Shown in pieces: positions 7,372 to 12,977 of a stretch of DNA of 21,374 nt. This stretch comes from an uncultured Oscillospiraceae bacterium (GTDB lineage Bacteria; Bacillota; Clostridia; Oscillospirales; Oscillospiraceae): the NCBI GenBank assembly GCA_934565775.1, contig CAKTIN010000033.1, forward strand, positions 1-21,374. The letters are read 5' to 3'. Numbering within the stretch: the first letter of the stretch is position 1; each line of letters begins with the position of its first letter. The translations under genes were made by a program, and so were the position numbers. Below the pieces are notes generated by a model. That model ran no database searches, was not told where the DNA came from, and was given only the letters and a program-made list of their open reading frames with translations.

Positions 7372-8370
7372 TTAGTGCTGCTTTACAAAGGTCCAGCTGT
7401 CCCGGCACATATCCGCAATGGTTTTCTCCGCGGTCCAGCCCAGAAGCTCCCGGGCCTTCTTCGGGTCGGCATACACGCAGGGCAGATCGCCCTCCCGCCG
7501 GGGGCCCAGGACATAGGGCACGGGGCGGCCGGTAGCGTCCTCAAAGGCGTGCACCAGCTCCAGCACGCTTACGGGCTTGCCCGTACCCAAATTGATGGCA
7601 ACGGACCCAGTATGGGAGACGGCGAACTCCAGCGCCTTCAGGTGCCCCCGGGCCAGATCCATCACGTGGAGATAGTCCCGCTGGCAGGTGCCGTCCGGCG
7701 TGTCATAGTCGGAGCCGAAAACGGTGAGCTTTTCCAGGCGGCCTGCGGCGACCCGGGAGATATAGGGCATGAGGTTGTTGGGGATTCCGTTGGGATCGTC
7801 CCCCAGCAGGCCGCTTTCATGGGCACCAATGGGGTTGAAATACCGCAGAAGCACCGCGGTGAAATCCGGATTGGCGGCGCAGTAATCCCGGAGGATCTGC
7901 TCAATCATGATCTTGGTCCAGCCATAGGGATTGGTGGCGATATGGGCGGGCATCTCCTCCACATAGGGAACGGGATTCTCCGGGCCGTATACCGTGGCGG
8001 AGGAGGAGAACACGAAGCGCTTTACGCCGTATTTTTCCATGGCCTCCAGCAGCGCCAGGGTGGAGTCCAGATTATTGCGATAGTACCGCAGGGGAATGTG
8101 GCAGCTCTCGCCCACAGCCTTATAGGCGGCAAAGTGGATGACGGCGTCGATGGGATTCTCCCGGAAGATCTGGTCCAGAGCGGCTGGGTCCATCACATCT
8201 GCGGGGTAAAAGGTGGGGCGAATGCCGGTAATGGTGTGCAGGCTGTCCAAAACGGAAGCCCGAGAGTTGTACAAATTATCTGCAATGATGACGTTCTGCC
8301 CGGCCTCCAGCAGCGCCACGCAGGTGTGGCTGCCGATAAAGCCCAAGCCGCCCGTGACAAGAATATTCAT
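7372..8370 (-). CDS. galE: UDP-glucose 4-epimerase
   Basis: 332 residues. It interconverts UDP-glucose and UDP-galactose with bound NAD in the Leloir pathway. Visible features are the Rossmann motif TGGLGFIGSH (residues 6-15), DNLYNSR (31-37), the nucleotide-pocket string HFAAYKAVGES (79-89), SSSATVYG (122-129), and catalytic Y149 with K153 in PYGWTK. The full C-terminal half is present, including RYFNPIGAHESG and the ending YADPKKARELLGW. The open frame continues 29 codons upstream of MNILVTGG, but GCAGGAGGC precedes 8370 and the Met is at the family position. It is a single gene with its own promoter; no gal or eps neighbours are present, so a cell-envelope or galactose role cannot be separated. 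Confidence 0.95.
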   Translation of the reverse strand: MNILVTGGLGFIGSHTCVALLEAGQNVIIADNLYNSRASVLDSLHTITGIRPTFYPADVMDPAALDQIFRENPIDAVIHFAAYKAVGESCHIPLRYYRNNLDSTLALLEAMEKYGVKRFVFSSSATVYGPENPVPYVEEMPAHIATNPYGWTKIMIEQILRDYCAANPDFTAVLLRYFNPIGAHESGLLGDDPNGIPNNLMPYISRVAAGRLEKLTVFGSDYDTPDGTCQRDYLHVMDLARGHLKALEFAVSHTGSVAINLGTGKPVSVLELVHAFEDATGRPVPYVLGPRREGDLPCVYADPKKARELLGWTAEKTIADMCRDSWTFVKQH

Positions 8371-8424
8371 GTACGGCCTCCTGCCCGCCGGGGCTGCCCG
8401 GCGAAAATAAAATGATACAAGGAA

Positions 8425-8453
8425 AATATACCACAATTCCTGCGCTCCGTCAA
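8425..8453 (-). promoter_or_regulatory. Sigma-A type promoter of galE
   Basis: Minus strand: TTGACG (8448-8453), 17-base spacer, TATATT (8425-8430), 55 bases upstream of the galE ATG. It shows that galE is not simply read through from rplL. Confidence 0.85.
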
Positions 8454-8474
8454 GCAAAAGGCCCGTGAGACGAG

Positions 8475-8505
8475 AAAAACCGGCCGCCCAATGGGCAGCC
8501 GGTTT
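8475..8505 (-). terminator. Terminator of the rplJ-rplL operon
   Basis: On the minus strand AAACCGGCTGCCC pairs across ATT with GGGCGGCCGGTTT (8477-8489 with 8493-8505, one internal mismatch), followed by TTC. It starts 20 bases after the rplL stop and separates the ribosomal genes from galE. Confidence 0.85.
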
Positions 8506-8524
8506 GATTTGAAATTGCCGGAAA

Positions 8525-8899
8525 TTACTTCAGCTCGGCGGTAGCGCCGGCAGCCTTCAGCTCCTCGACGATCTTGTCGGCCTCTTCCTTGGCAACGGCT
8601 TCCTTCAGGGTCTTGGGCACGTTGTCGACGATCTCCTTGGCTTCCTTCAGGCCCAGGCCGGTCAGAGCGCGGACGACCTTGATGACAGCGATCTTGTTGG
8701 CGCCGACTTCCTTCAGGACGATGTCGAAATCGGTCTTCTCTTCCTCAGCGGGAGCAGCGGAAGCGGCGGGGCCGGCGACAGCGGCGGCAGCGGCGGAAAC
8801 ACCGAAGACTTCCTCCAGGGTGTGAACCAGCTCGGAGAGCTCCAGAACGGTCAGAGACTTAACTTCCTCAACGAGAGCAGTGACTTTTTCACTAGCCAT
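8525..8899 (-). CDS. rplL: Ribosomal protein L7/L12
   Basis: 124 residues, the usual length. L7/L12 forms the flexible stalk dimers of the 50S subunit, bound to L10, and recruits translation factors. The N-terminal dimer domain (about 1-35, ending [12 protein letters not shown]) is followed by the Ala-rich hinge (about 36-55) and the globular domain with [20 protein letters not shown] and [23 protein letters not shown] precedes ATG 8899. The gene lies 53 bases downstream of rplJ on the same strand and shares its promoter and leader. The reading direction leads into a terminator, with no rpoB behind it. Confidence 0.98.
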   Translation of the reverse strand: MASEKVTALVEEVKSLTVLELSELVHTLEEVFGVSAAAAAVAGPAASAAPAEEEKTDFDIVLKEVGANKIAVIKVVRALTGLGLKEAKEIVDNVPKTLKEAVAKEEADKIVEELKAAGATAELK

Positions 8900-8952
8900 G
8901 ATAAATATCCTCCTAAATCGTAATTATGTCGTAAAAATTGTGGATGGGTGGA

Positions 8953-9486
8953 TTAGGCCTCGGCGGGAGCCTCGGCTGCGGGAGCGCCGCCTTCCTTCTG
9001 CTCCCGGATCTGATCCAGAACAAAGGCCAGGCTGGAAATGGGGGCCAGGAAGGTGCCGAGAACCTGAGCGACCAGGGCATCCTTGCTGGGCAGCTCACCG
9101 AAGGAGTTCAGCTGCTCGGCGGTCAGGGGAGTTCCCTCCACGAAGCCGCCCTTAATGGTCAGAACGTTCTTGTTCTTCTTGGCAAATTCGCAAACGATAC
9201 GAGCCGGTGCGATGGGGTCGCCGGTGGTGCAGGCCATGGAGGTGGTGCCATTGAGAACCTCGTCAAACGCGTTATAGCCGGCGTTCTTCGCGGCAAAACG
9301 GGTCAAGGTGTTCTTAACGACGGAATACTCCACGGAAGCCTCCCGGAACTGACGGCGCAGCTCGGTATCCTGAGCAACGGTGATGCCCTTGTAATCCACG
9401 AAGACCGCTGCGGTAGCGCCCTTCAGTTTCTCGGTCAGTGCATCCACGACTGCTTTCTTGCTTTCAAGTACCTTTGCGTTGGGCAT
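8953..9486 (-). CDS. rplJ: Ribosomal protein L10
   Basis: 177 residues from MPNAKVLESKKAVVD. L10 anchors the L7/L12 stalk to 23S rRNA and represses its own message by binding the leader. Visible are AVFVDYKGITVAQDTELRRQFR, VVKNTLTRFAA and the C-terminal helix that binds L7/L12, then an Ala/Glu-rich tail. The frame is open 21 codons further upstream, but that stretch is the attenuator hairpin and its flanks, and GGAGGTGA sits just before 9486, so the shorter start is right. First gene of a two-gene operon. Confidence 0.97.
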   Translation of the reverse strand: MPNAKVLESKKAVVDALTEKLKGATAAVFVDYKGITVAQDTELRRQFREASVEYSVVKNTLTRFAAKNAGYNAFDEVLNGTTSMACTTGDPIAPARIVCEFAKKNKNVLTIKGGFVEGTPLTAEQLNSFGELPSKDALVAQVLGTFLAPISSLAFVLDQIREQKEGGAPAAEAPAEA

Positions 9487-9502
9487 GAAAGTGTCACCTC
9501 CG

Positions 9503-9537
9503 AAAAAAATATCCTCATGCCAACAGACATGAGGATA
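9503..9537 (-). terminator. Attenuator hairpin before rplJ
   Basis: On the minus strand TATCCTCATG (9528-9537) pairs with CATGAGGATA (9510-9519), 10 bp perfect with an 8-base loop, followed by seven T. It lies between the L10 leader and the rplJ ribosome binding site, the position of the known attenuator in Bacillus rplJ. Confidence 0.85.
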
Positions 9538-9555
9538 CGAAACAAGCATAGCAAA

Positions 9556-9622
9556 TTCCGCGAACCTCGGCAGGAGGGCAGGGCCCTTACGACGGATGTC
9601 TCCTGCTGTCTTTGGCAGCCCT
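9556..9622 (-). promoter_or_regulatory. Ribosomal protein L10 leader
   Basis: On the minus strand the transcript begins near GGGCTGCCAAAGACAGCAGG and continues to CCTCCTGCCGAGGTTCGC. The blocks CCAAAGACAGCAGGAG and CCTGCCGAGG are the conserved, mutually pairing parts of the L10 leader (Rfam family L10_leader), where the L10-(L12)4 complex binds. It sits between the promoter and the attenuator, so binding is expected to decide between termination and read-through into rplJ-rplL. Confidence 0.85.
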
Positions 9623-9625
9623 TAT

Positions 9626-9653
9626 ATTATAGCAGAAAGAAGCGGATTGTCAA
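9626..9653 (-). promoter_or_regulatory. Consensus promoter of rplJ-rplL
   Basis: Minus strand: TTGACA (9648-9653), 16-base spacer, TATAAT (9626-9631). Both hexamers are perfect, as expected for a highly expressed ribosomal operon, and the transcript would begin just at the L10 leader. Confidence 0.92.
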
Positions 9654-9887
9654 GAACTTTTTTGGACTTTTTGCGGCATTTTGTATGGAGATCCCAGAGA
9701 AACGGAGCGCCGGACGCCGCTTTCTCCGGGGCACTACGATTTTTAGGGGGAAAATGTCCAAGATGGGTAGAGACCGGCTGCATTTTCCGCTATAGTCATT
9801 TTCAAGGAGACCGCCAACCTTCTTTCAGCGATTCTCTTTGGGCCTCCAGATCCTCCAGACACTCCTTGGTCGTATCTGTGATAATGC
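9654..9887. other. Intergenic region downstream of the 9888 gene
   Basis: About 230 bases between two minus-strand units. It contains one imperfect GC-rich hairpin (about 9694-9729, with GAGAAA and TTTCTC arms) that may end transcription from the upstream gene before the rplJ promoter. A short minus-strand frame without a standard start codon (9802-9885) is discussed in the findings. Nothing else is supported. Confidence 0.5.
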
Positions 9888-10226
9888 TTATCCCTCCTGT
9901 TCCTCCTGAATACTCCGGTAATGCCGGCTCCCATCGGCTTTGAACGACACCTGCATCTCATCGGGCAGCGAAAAGACTTGGTGAATCCGGGCAAAAATTT
10001 CCGGTGTGCAGAGCGTGGGGGGCAGGTAGACCATCGCTTTCCCGCGCCGCAGCTCCACCCGCCCACGGGGAAAGTAGTTGTATGGCATCCCGCAGGTAAG
10101 GGAATGCGGAAGCGTTTCCCAAAATCGCTTATGGTTGTTGCTGACCGTATCGGCTTTCTCACCGGAAACGGGAAAGCAGAGTAATTCCCCGTCCACATAC
10201 CAGAACAGCCCTCGTTTTGCAGTCAC
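9888..10226 (-). CDS. Small conserved protein of unknown function
   Basis: 112 residues from GTG 10226 (frame-deciding: the ATG at 10230 is in another frame that meets a different protein, and upstream in-frame codons reach a stop). GGAGG lies 10 bases upstream. The sequence is RGLFWYVDGELLCFPV, then NHKRFWETLP, CGMPYNYFPRGRVELRRGKAMVYLPP and SLPDEMQVSFKADGSRHYRS, all cited as short pieces. The YFPRGRVE...GKA.VYL.P pattern looks like a conserved soluble family that I have seen in Firmicutes as hypothetical proteins; I cannot name a function. It has no membrane segment and no Cys motif. An inverted repeat at 10252-10265 lies just upstream. Confidence 0.75.
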   Translation of the reverse strand: MTAKRGLFWYVDGELLCFPVSGEKADTVSNNHKRFWETLPHSLTCGMPYNYFPRGRVELRRGKAMVYLPPTLCTPEIFARIHQVFSLPDEMQVSFKADGSRHYRSIQEEQEG

Positions 10227-10251
10227 CCATCCATCGCCTCCGGCTATTAGG

Positions 10252-10265
10252 ATAGGTCAACCTAT
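10252..10265. repeat. Short palindrome ATAGGT-CA-ACCTAT upstream of the 9888-10226 gene
   Basis: A perfect 6-bp dyad with a 2-base centre, about 26 bases before the GTG start and just upstream of the ribosome binding site. The size and place fit an operator, but no promoter hexamers can be assigned around it. Confidence 0.4.
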
Positions 10266-10284
10266 GGGCCTTTTTCGGTTCACC

Positions 10285-10322
10285 GCAGAAAAAAGAAAGC
10301 CGGTATCCACCGGCTTTTCTGC
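10285..10322 (-). terminator. Hairpin terminator, third after tRNA-Val
   Basis: AAAGCCGGT (10296-10304) pairs with ACCGGCTTT (10309-10317) across ATCC; outer GCAG/CTGC arms extend it. On the minus strand a T-rich tract follows the stem. It is the last of three hairpins between the tRNA and the 9888-10226 gene. Confidence 0.6.
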
Positions 10323-10375
10323 AATCATTGTAGCAGGAGAGCGGTCAGGAATCGAATGTGCGAATAAAAGAAAAA

Positions 10376-10401
10376 CCCGGAGGATAAAAAAATCCTCCGG
10401 G
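10376..10401 (-). terminator. Hairpin terminator, second after tRNA-Val
   Basis: CCCGGAGGAT (10376-10385) pairs with ATCCTCCGGG (10392-10401), loop AAAAAA. On the minus strand it is followed by TTTTTCTTTT, a typical intrinsic terminator. Confidence 0.8.
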
Positions 10402-10436
10402 CATAAACATCAGTAGGAAATATCCTTGATAAAAAT

Positions 10437-10482
10437 GAAAAATCCGAACGCATTCCCGATGGGGAGTAAGTTCGGATTTTTC
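10437..10482 (-). terminator. Hairpin terminator, first after tRNA-Val
   Basis: GAAAAATCCGAAC (10437-10449) pairs perfectly with GTTCGGATTTTTC (10470-10482), leaving a 20-base loop. The run of T in the descending arm and beyond on the minus strand starts six bases after the tRNA CCA end. Confidence 0.8.
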
Positions 10483-10487
10483 ATATG

Positions 10488-10564
10488 TGGTGGAGACTAC
10501 GGGACTCGAACCTGTGACCTCATGCGTGTGAAGCATGCGCTCTAACCAGCTGAGCTAAGCCTCC
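10488..10564 (-). tRNA. tRNA-Val (anticodon CAC)
   Basis: 77 bases including an encoded CCA. Acceptor arms GGAGGCT and AGTCTCC pair with one G-T; D stem GCTC/GAGC with loop AGCTGGTTA; anticodon stem CATGC/GCATG with loop TTCACAC, so positions 34-36 read CAC, which decodes GTG valine. The T arm is ACAGG-TTCGAGT-CCCGT with one A-C mismatch. Its own promoter lies at 10581-10608, and three hairpins follow. Confidence 0.96.
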
Positions 10565-10580
10565 AAATCAAGCGAGATTT

Positions 10581-10608
10581 ATTATACCAGAAAATCGAAA
10601 AAAATCAA
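10581..10608 (-). promoter_or_regulatory. Promoter of tRNA-Val
   Basis: Minus strand: TTGATT (10603-10608), 16-base spacer, TATAAT (10581-10586), with TGG before the -10 as an extended element. It lies 17 bases upstream of the mature 5' end. Confidence 0.85.
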
Positions 10609-10788
10609 GGGCTTTTTTCATATTTTTCAGAAAAACTTCTTCCATCAAAAAAGCCAAGTCGTGATGAGGAAAACCGGGGAAAACCGAAGAAATCCGCAGA
10701 CTTCGGAAAAGTATCCCGGCGCCTGCCCCGCAGAGCGGGCACAACCGCGCCTGACGGCGCATAGACAGGTGAGAGGGGAGGTGTGGCT
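10609..10788. other. Intergenic region upstream of the holin gene
   Basis: About 180 bases without a gene. It holds an inverted repeat GGCTTTTTT (10610-10618) with AAAAAAGCC (10647-10655) around a smaller TTTTT-CAG-AAAAA dyad, and two small GC hairpins before the holin ribosome binding site (near 10725-10742 and GCGCC-TGAC-GGCGC near 10747-10760). I could not find convincing promoter hexamers for the holin gene. Confidence 0.45.
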
Positions 10789-11049
10789 ATGAGCTTTGGC
10801 TTTGCGAATGTGGCGGCAATTACCATGATCTGTTATTTGGTGGGGCGCGCCGTGAAGGCCAGCCCGCTGGCAGACAAGTGGATCCCCATTCTGACCGGCG
10901 CCGTGGGCGGGGTTCTGGGGGTGGTCTCTATGGTGACCATGCCCAGCTTTCCAGCCCGGGACCCGGTGACGGCAATCGCCATCGGCATTGCCTCCGGCCT
11001 GGCGGCGACCGGGGTCCATCAGGCGGCCAAACAAATCAAAAAGGAGTGA
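10789..11049 (+). CDS. Phage-type holin
   Basis: 86 residues from ATG 10789, with GGGGAGG seven bases upstream; a GTG two codons earlier is less likely. Two or three hydrophobic segments are visible (about 4-18, 30-50, and a Gly/Ala-rich one at about 61-75), followed by a short basic tail QAAKQIKKE. Length, the topology and the charged end fit small phage holins, and the next gene, an amidase, starts five bases after this stop, which is the usual holin-endolysin order. The exact holin family cannot be fixed from sequence alone. Both genes would be co-translated; no other phage gene is in the window. Confidence 0.75.
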   Translation: MSFGFANVAAITMICYLVGRAVKASPLADKWIPILTGAVGGVLGVVSMVTMPSFPARDPVTAIAIGIASGLAATGVHQAAKQIKKE

Positions 11050-11054
11050 CGGAT

Positions 11055-11966
11055 TTGGCGTTTACCATTTATCCCTGCATGCTCACGGAAAACGACTGCT
11101 ACCGGGCCGGGCGGACCATGACCCCCAAGGGGATCGTGGTCCATTCCACCGGGGCGGAGAATCCCTATCTGCGCCGGTATGTCCAGCCGGACGACGGCCG
11201 ATTGGGGAAAAATCTCTATGGAAATCACTGGAATACGCCGGGGCTGGACGTCTGCGTCAATGCGTTCATTGGCCGGGACCGGGAAGAGACCGTGCGGTGC
11301 TATCAGACCCTGCCCTGGAATATGCGCCCCTGGGGAGTCGGCTCCGGCCCCAATGGGAGCTACAATCAGACCCACATTCAATTTGAGATTTGCGAGGATG
11401 ACCATTCCGACGAGGGCTACTGCCGGGCGTGCTTTGAAATGGCCGCGCAGCTGTGCGCCTACCTATGCCGGCGCTATGACATTCCGGTGCAGGGGATCGT
11501 GAGCCATCATGAGGCCTATCTGGCGGGCTTTGGCTCCGGCCATATCGATCCGGATAACTGGTGGCCCAAGTTCGGCCTGAGCATGGCGGACCTGCGGGCC
11601 CGGGTGGAGGTACTTTTGGACCAGGCGGAGCGGCTGCTGTACCGCATTCGCCGGACCTGGGAGGACGCGGCAGGGCAGCTGGGAGCCTATGCCAGCCTGG
11701 AGCGGGCGATCGCGGCCTGCCCGGAGGGCTATTCCGTCTTTGACCAGAAGGGCAAGGCGGTGTTCACGCGAAAGGAGGAATCGGAAATGCGGTATGCCCT
11801 GCTGAGGGATGTGACGACCCCCGTTTACCGGCAGACCCTGGAAAAGCTGATTGACCAGGGCGTGCTGAAGGGCCGGGGCGGCCAGGGTGAGGAGCTGGAG
11901 CTGGACCTGTCGGAGGACAGCGTGCGCCTGCTGGTGATCCTGGACCGTGCGGGTGTTTTTGGATAA
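11055..11966 (+). CDS. N-acetylmuramoyl-L-alanine amidase (endolysin-like)
   Basis: 303 residues from TTG 11055, with AAGGAG ending eight bases before; the frame is open further upstream only through the holin gene, and the family N terminus (MAFTIYPCMLTENDCYRAG) begins here. It would cut the amide bond between muramic acid and the stem peptide. Amidase_2 features: GIVVHSTG (H30), THIQFEICED (106-115), SHHEAYLAGFGSGHIDPDNWW cited as SHHEAY (150-155) and GHIDPDNWW (162-170). About 225-255 has GAYASLERAIAACPEGYSVFD, a repeat-like cell-wall module seen in clostridial hydrolases; the last 50 residues are helical and unrecognised. No signal peptide is present, so export would need the holin. Confidence 0.85.
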   Translation: MAFTIYPCMLTENDCYRAGRTMTPKGIVVHSTGAENPYLRRYVQPDDGRLGKNLYGNHWNTPGLDVCVNAFIGRDREETVRCYQTLPWNMRPWGVGSGPNGSYNQTHIQFEICEDDHSDEGYCRACFEMAAQLCAYLCRRYDIPVQGIVSHHEAYLAGFGSGHIDPDNWWPKFGLSMADLRARVEVLLDQAERLLYRIRRTWEDAAGQLGAYASLERAIAACPEGYSVFDQKGKAVFTRKEESEMRYALLRDVTTPVYRQTLEKLIDQGVLKGRGGQGEELELDLSEDSVRLLVILDRAGVFG

Positions 11967-11969
11967 GAA

Positions 11970-12032
11970 AACGGCCGGATGAAATTCATCCGGCCGTTCA
12001 GCGTGTCAAAAAACTCATTTTTTGACACGCTG
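11970..12032. terminator. Two adjacent strong hairpins after the endolysin gene
   Basis: 11970-11983 pairs with 11985-11998 (AACGGCCGGATGAA, 14 bp). 11999-12013 pairs with 12018-12032 (CAGCGTGTCAAAAAA, 15 bp, loop CTCA). The second has A-run and T-run within the stem and reads the same on both strands. They begin four bases after the endolysin stop, so termination is the simplest reading, although no T-tract follows the second stem. Confidence 0.65.
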
Positions 12033-12250
12033 CCAGACGTCAAGAAAGCGCCGGAGACAAGCAACTCGCATCCGTCGGCGTACAGAGGTACGGTAGGATG
12101 CGAGTTGTGCAGTAAGTTAAAATGCTTATTTTTCTGTAGATTCCGAACTTTTCCTTCAAGTTCTCAATTGTGCAGCGTGTTGAGAAAAGGAGGAAGCCTT
12201 TTTGTGGATTGCTTTGCATTTTAACGGTCCGGGGGTTTATTGACAGTCTG

Positions 12251-12275
12251 AACGGCCGGATGAAAATCATCCGGC
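12251..12275 (-). terminator. Hairpin after cooT, near-copy of the hairpin at 11970
   Basis: GCCGGATGA (12255-12263) pairs with TCATCCGGC (12267-12275), loop AAA. It lies nine bases after the cooT stop on the minus strand but lacks a good T-tract. Bases 12251-12275 match 11970-11994 in all but one position, so the copy may be a repeat as well as a terminator. Confidence 0.55.
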
Positions 12276-12283
12276 TGCACTGC

Positions 12284-12478
12284 TTATGCGGCGGTCTCTT
12301 CGACAATGACGTACCCGTCGACCAGGTTCGCTTCTTTCAGATAGCCCTCAATGGCTACCTGGCGCTCCATCAGATCCGTCAGGATCACGCAGCCGTCCTT
12401 GCACTCAATGCGCATAACGTTCTGCATGACGATGGTCTGAGGGTCCCGGCGCTGCCGGTACACAGTGGAAAGGCACAT
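12284..12478 (-). CDS. cooT: CooT family nickel-binding protein
   Basis: 64 residues. CooT of Rhodospirillum is a small Ni(II)-binding accessory protein for carbon monoxide dehydrogenase; homologues occur in anaerobes with and without CODH. The family signature is the N-terminal MCLS, with Cys2 as the metal ligand, followed by a small beta-barrel: MRIECKDGCVILTDLMER (cited whole, 18 residues), a turn and YLKEANLVDGYVIVEE. Length matches the family. AAAGGAGG precedes ATG 12478. It starts 13 bases after the His-rich gene and shares its promoter. No CODH, hydrogenase or urease gene is in the window, so the client enzyme is unknown. Confidence 0.88.
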   Translation of the reverse strand: MCLSTVYRQRRDPQTIVMQNVMRIECKDGCVILTDLMERQVAIEGYLKEANLVDGYVIVEETAA

Positions 12479-12491
12479 GGGAAAGCCTCCT

Positions 12492-12812
12492 TTATTTTGA
12501 AGTGAGGGAGGACAGAATGGCGCTCAGGCGCAGATTGCCCTTCTCATAATCGCTGACGGCCTGCATGACCTGCTCATAGGCGGCGTGCTCTCCGGCCTTG
12601 TCCAGCTCCTTGGCCAGATTGGCAAGCTCATTGGTGTGAGAGGCGTTGTGGCCGACCATGTATTTCATCAGGGCCACCAGCTCCTCCATGGGGGTGTGGG
12701 TGCAGCCCTCCCCGCAGGCGGTGCAGTCCTGCGCACAGGGGGCGCCGTGGTCGTGCTCATGGTCGTGGTCGTGATGGTGGGGCGTGCCCACATGATCGTG
12801 ATCGATATGCAT
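12492..12812 (-). CDS. His/Cys-rich small protein, likely metal-binding
   Basis: 106 residues from ATG 12812; the frame stays open upstream across the divergent promoters, but AAAGGAG and the sigma-A promoter fix the start here. The first 22 residues contain ten histidines (H2, H5, H7, H12-14, H16, H18, H20, H22) mixed with Asp, followed by C26, C30, C33 and C37. Residues from about 42 are all helical: MEELVALMKYMVGHNASHTNE, cited in part as MVGHNASHTNE, then ELDKAGEHAAYEQVMQAV. No signal peptide or membrane segment is seen. A metal store or chaperone for nickel or a similar ion is inferred from composition and from cooT 13 bases downstream. I do not recognise a named family for the helical part. 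Confidence 0.8.
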   Translation of the reverse strand: MHIDHDHVGTPHHHDHDHEHDHGAPCAQDCTACGEGCTHTPMEELVALMKYMVGHNASHTNELANLAKELDKAGEHAAYEQVMQAVSDYEKGNLRLSAILSSLTSK

Positions 12813-12843
12813 AAGGATGCTCCTTTCAGGCTCTATTTTCCTT

Positions 12844-12871
12844 ATTATACCACGCTTTGAGGAAAAGTCAA
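12844..12871 (-). promoter_or_regulatory. Promoter of the His-rich gene and cooT
   Basis: Minus strand: TTGACT (12866-12871), 16-base spacer, TATAAT (12844-12849) with TGG before it, 31 bases upstream of the ATG at 12812. Confidence 0.85.
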
Positions 12872-12892
12872 AAGAAATCCCAACAGGAAAAA

Positions 12893-12935
12893 CTTTCCCC
12901 GGAAATACCCCGGGCGGGGGTTGCGCAGGGGAAAG
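12893..12935. promoter_or_regulatory. Nested GC-rich dyad, candidate operator of the CsoR/RcnR-type repressor
   Basis: Inner arms ACCCC (12907-12911) and GGGGT (12917-12921) and outer arms CTTTCCCC (12893-12900) and GGGGAAAG (12928-12935) share the same centre, base 12914. The dyad covers the -35 box of the repressor gene and lies 22 bases upstream of the -35 of the divergent operon. CsoR/RcnR-family operators are known to contain G/C tracts flanked by A/T, such as TACCCC...GGGGTA types, so the match is plausible but not proof. Confidence 0.6.
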
Positions 12936-12949
12936 AGTTCGGTTATAAT
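12921..12949 (+). promoter_or_regulatory. Promoter of the metal-responsive repressor gene
   Basis: TTGCGC (12921-12926), 17-base spacer, TATAAT (12944-12949), 28 bases upstream of ATG 12978. The -35 overlaps the candidate operator, fitting self-repression. Confidence 0.8.
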
Positions 12950-12977
12950 AGTGTAAATTGCGCAGGGAGGAATTGCC

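Larger units (their letters stand above)
11967..12283. other. Non-coding region dense in inverted repeats
   Basis: 317 bases with no gene that I can support; short open frames here are built from repeat sequence. Elements: palindrome 11970-11998; hairpin 11999-12032; 12-bp stem 12062-12073/12096-12107; alternative hairpins 12145-12163 and 12161-12186; a 10-bp inverted repeat GTTAAAATGC (12116-12125) with GCATTTTAAC (12216-12225); and hairpin 12255-12275. The first and last hairpins are near-identical copies. It could be a small mobile repeat, a structured RNA or tandem terminators. Confidence 0.6.

Noticed and set aside
6955..8415. Open frame of 486 codons on the plus strand
   Set aside because: It is antisense to galE for most of its length and begins inside the SdpI-like gene; it has no ribosome binding site and an odd Arg/Gly-rich composition typical of frames in GC-rich DNA.
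9743..10198. Second minus-strand frame overlapping the 9888-10226 gene
   Set aside because: Its composition (Arg, Ser, Pro, Cys) is that of a shifted frame, and the YFPRGRVE-type conserved sequence is in the other frame.
10330..10360. Possible tRNA remnant or attachment site near GGAATCGAATGTG
   Set aside because: It resembles a T-arm only in the loop; the flanking bases do not pair, and it is not an exact copy of the nearby tRNA 3' end.
11979..12224. Short open frames in the repeat block
   Set aside because: They are composed of hairpin arms and have no ribosome binding site; their peptides (SFFDTLP-like) come from the repeat itself.
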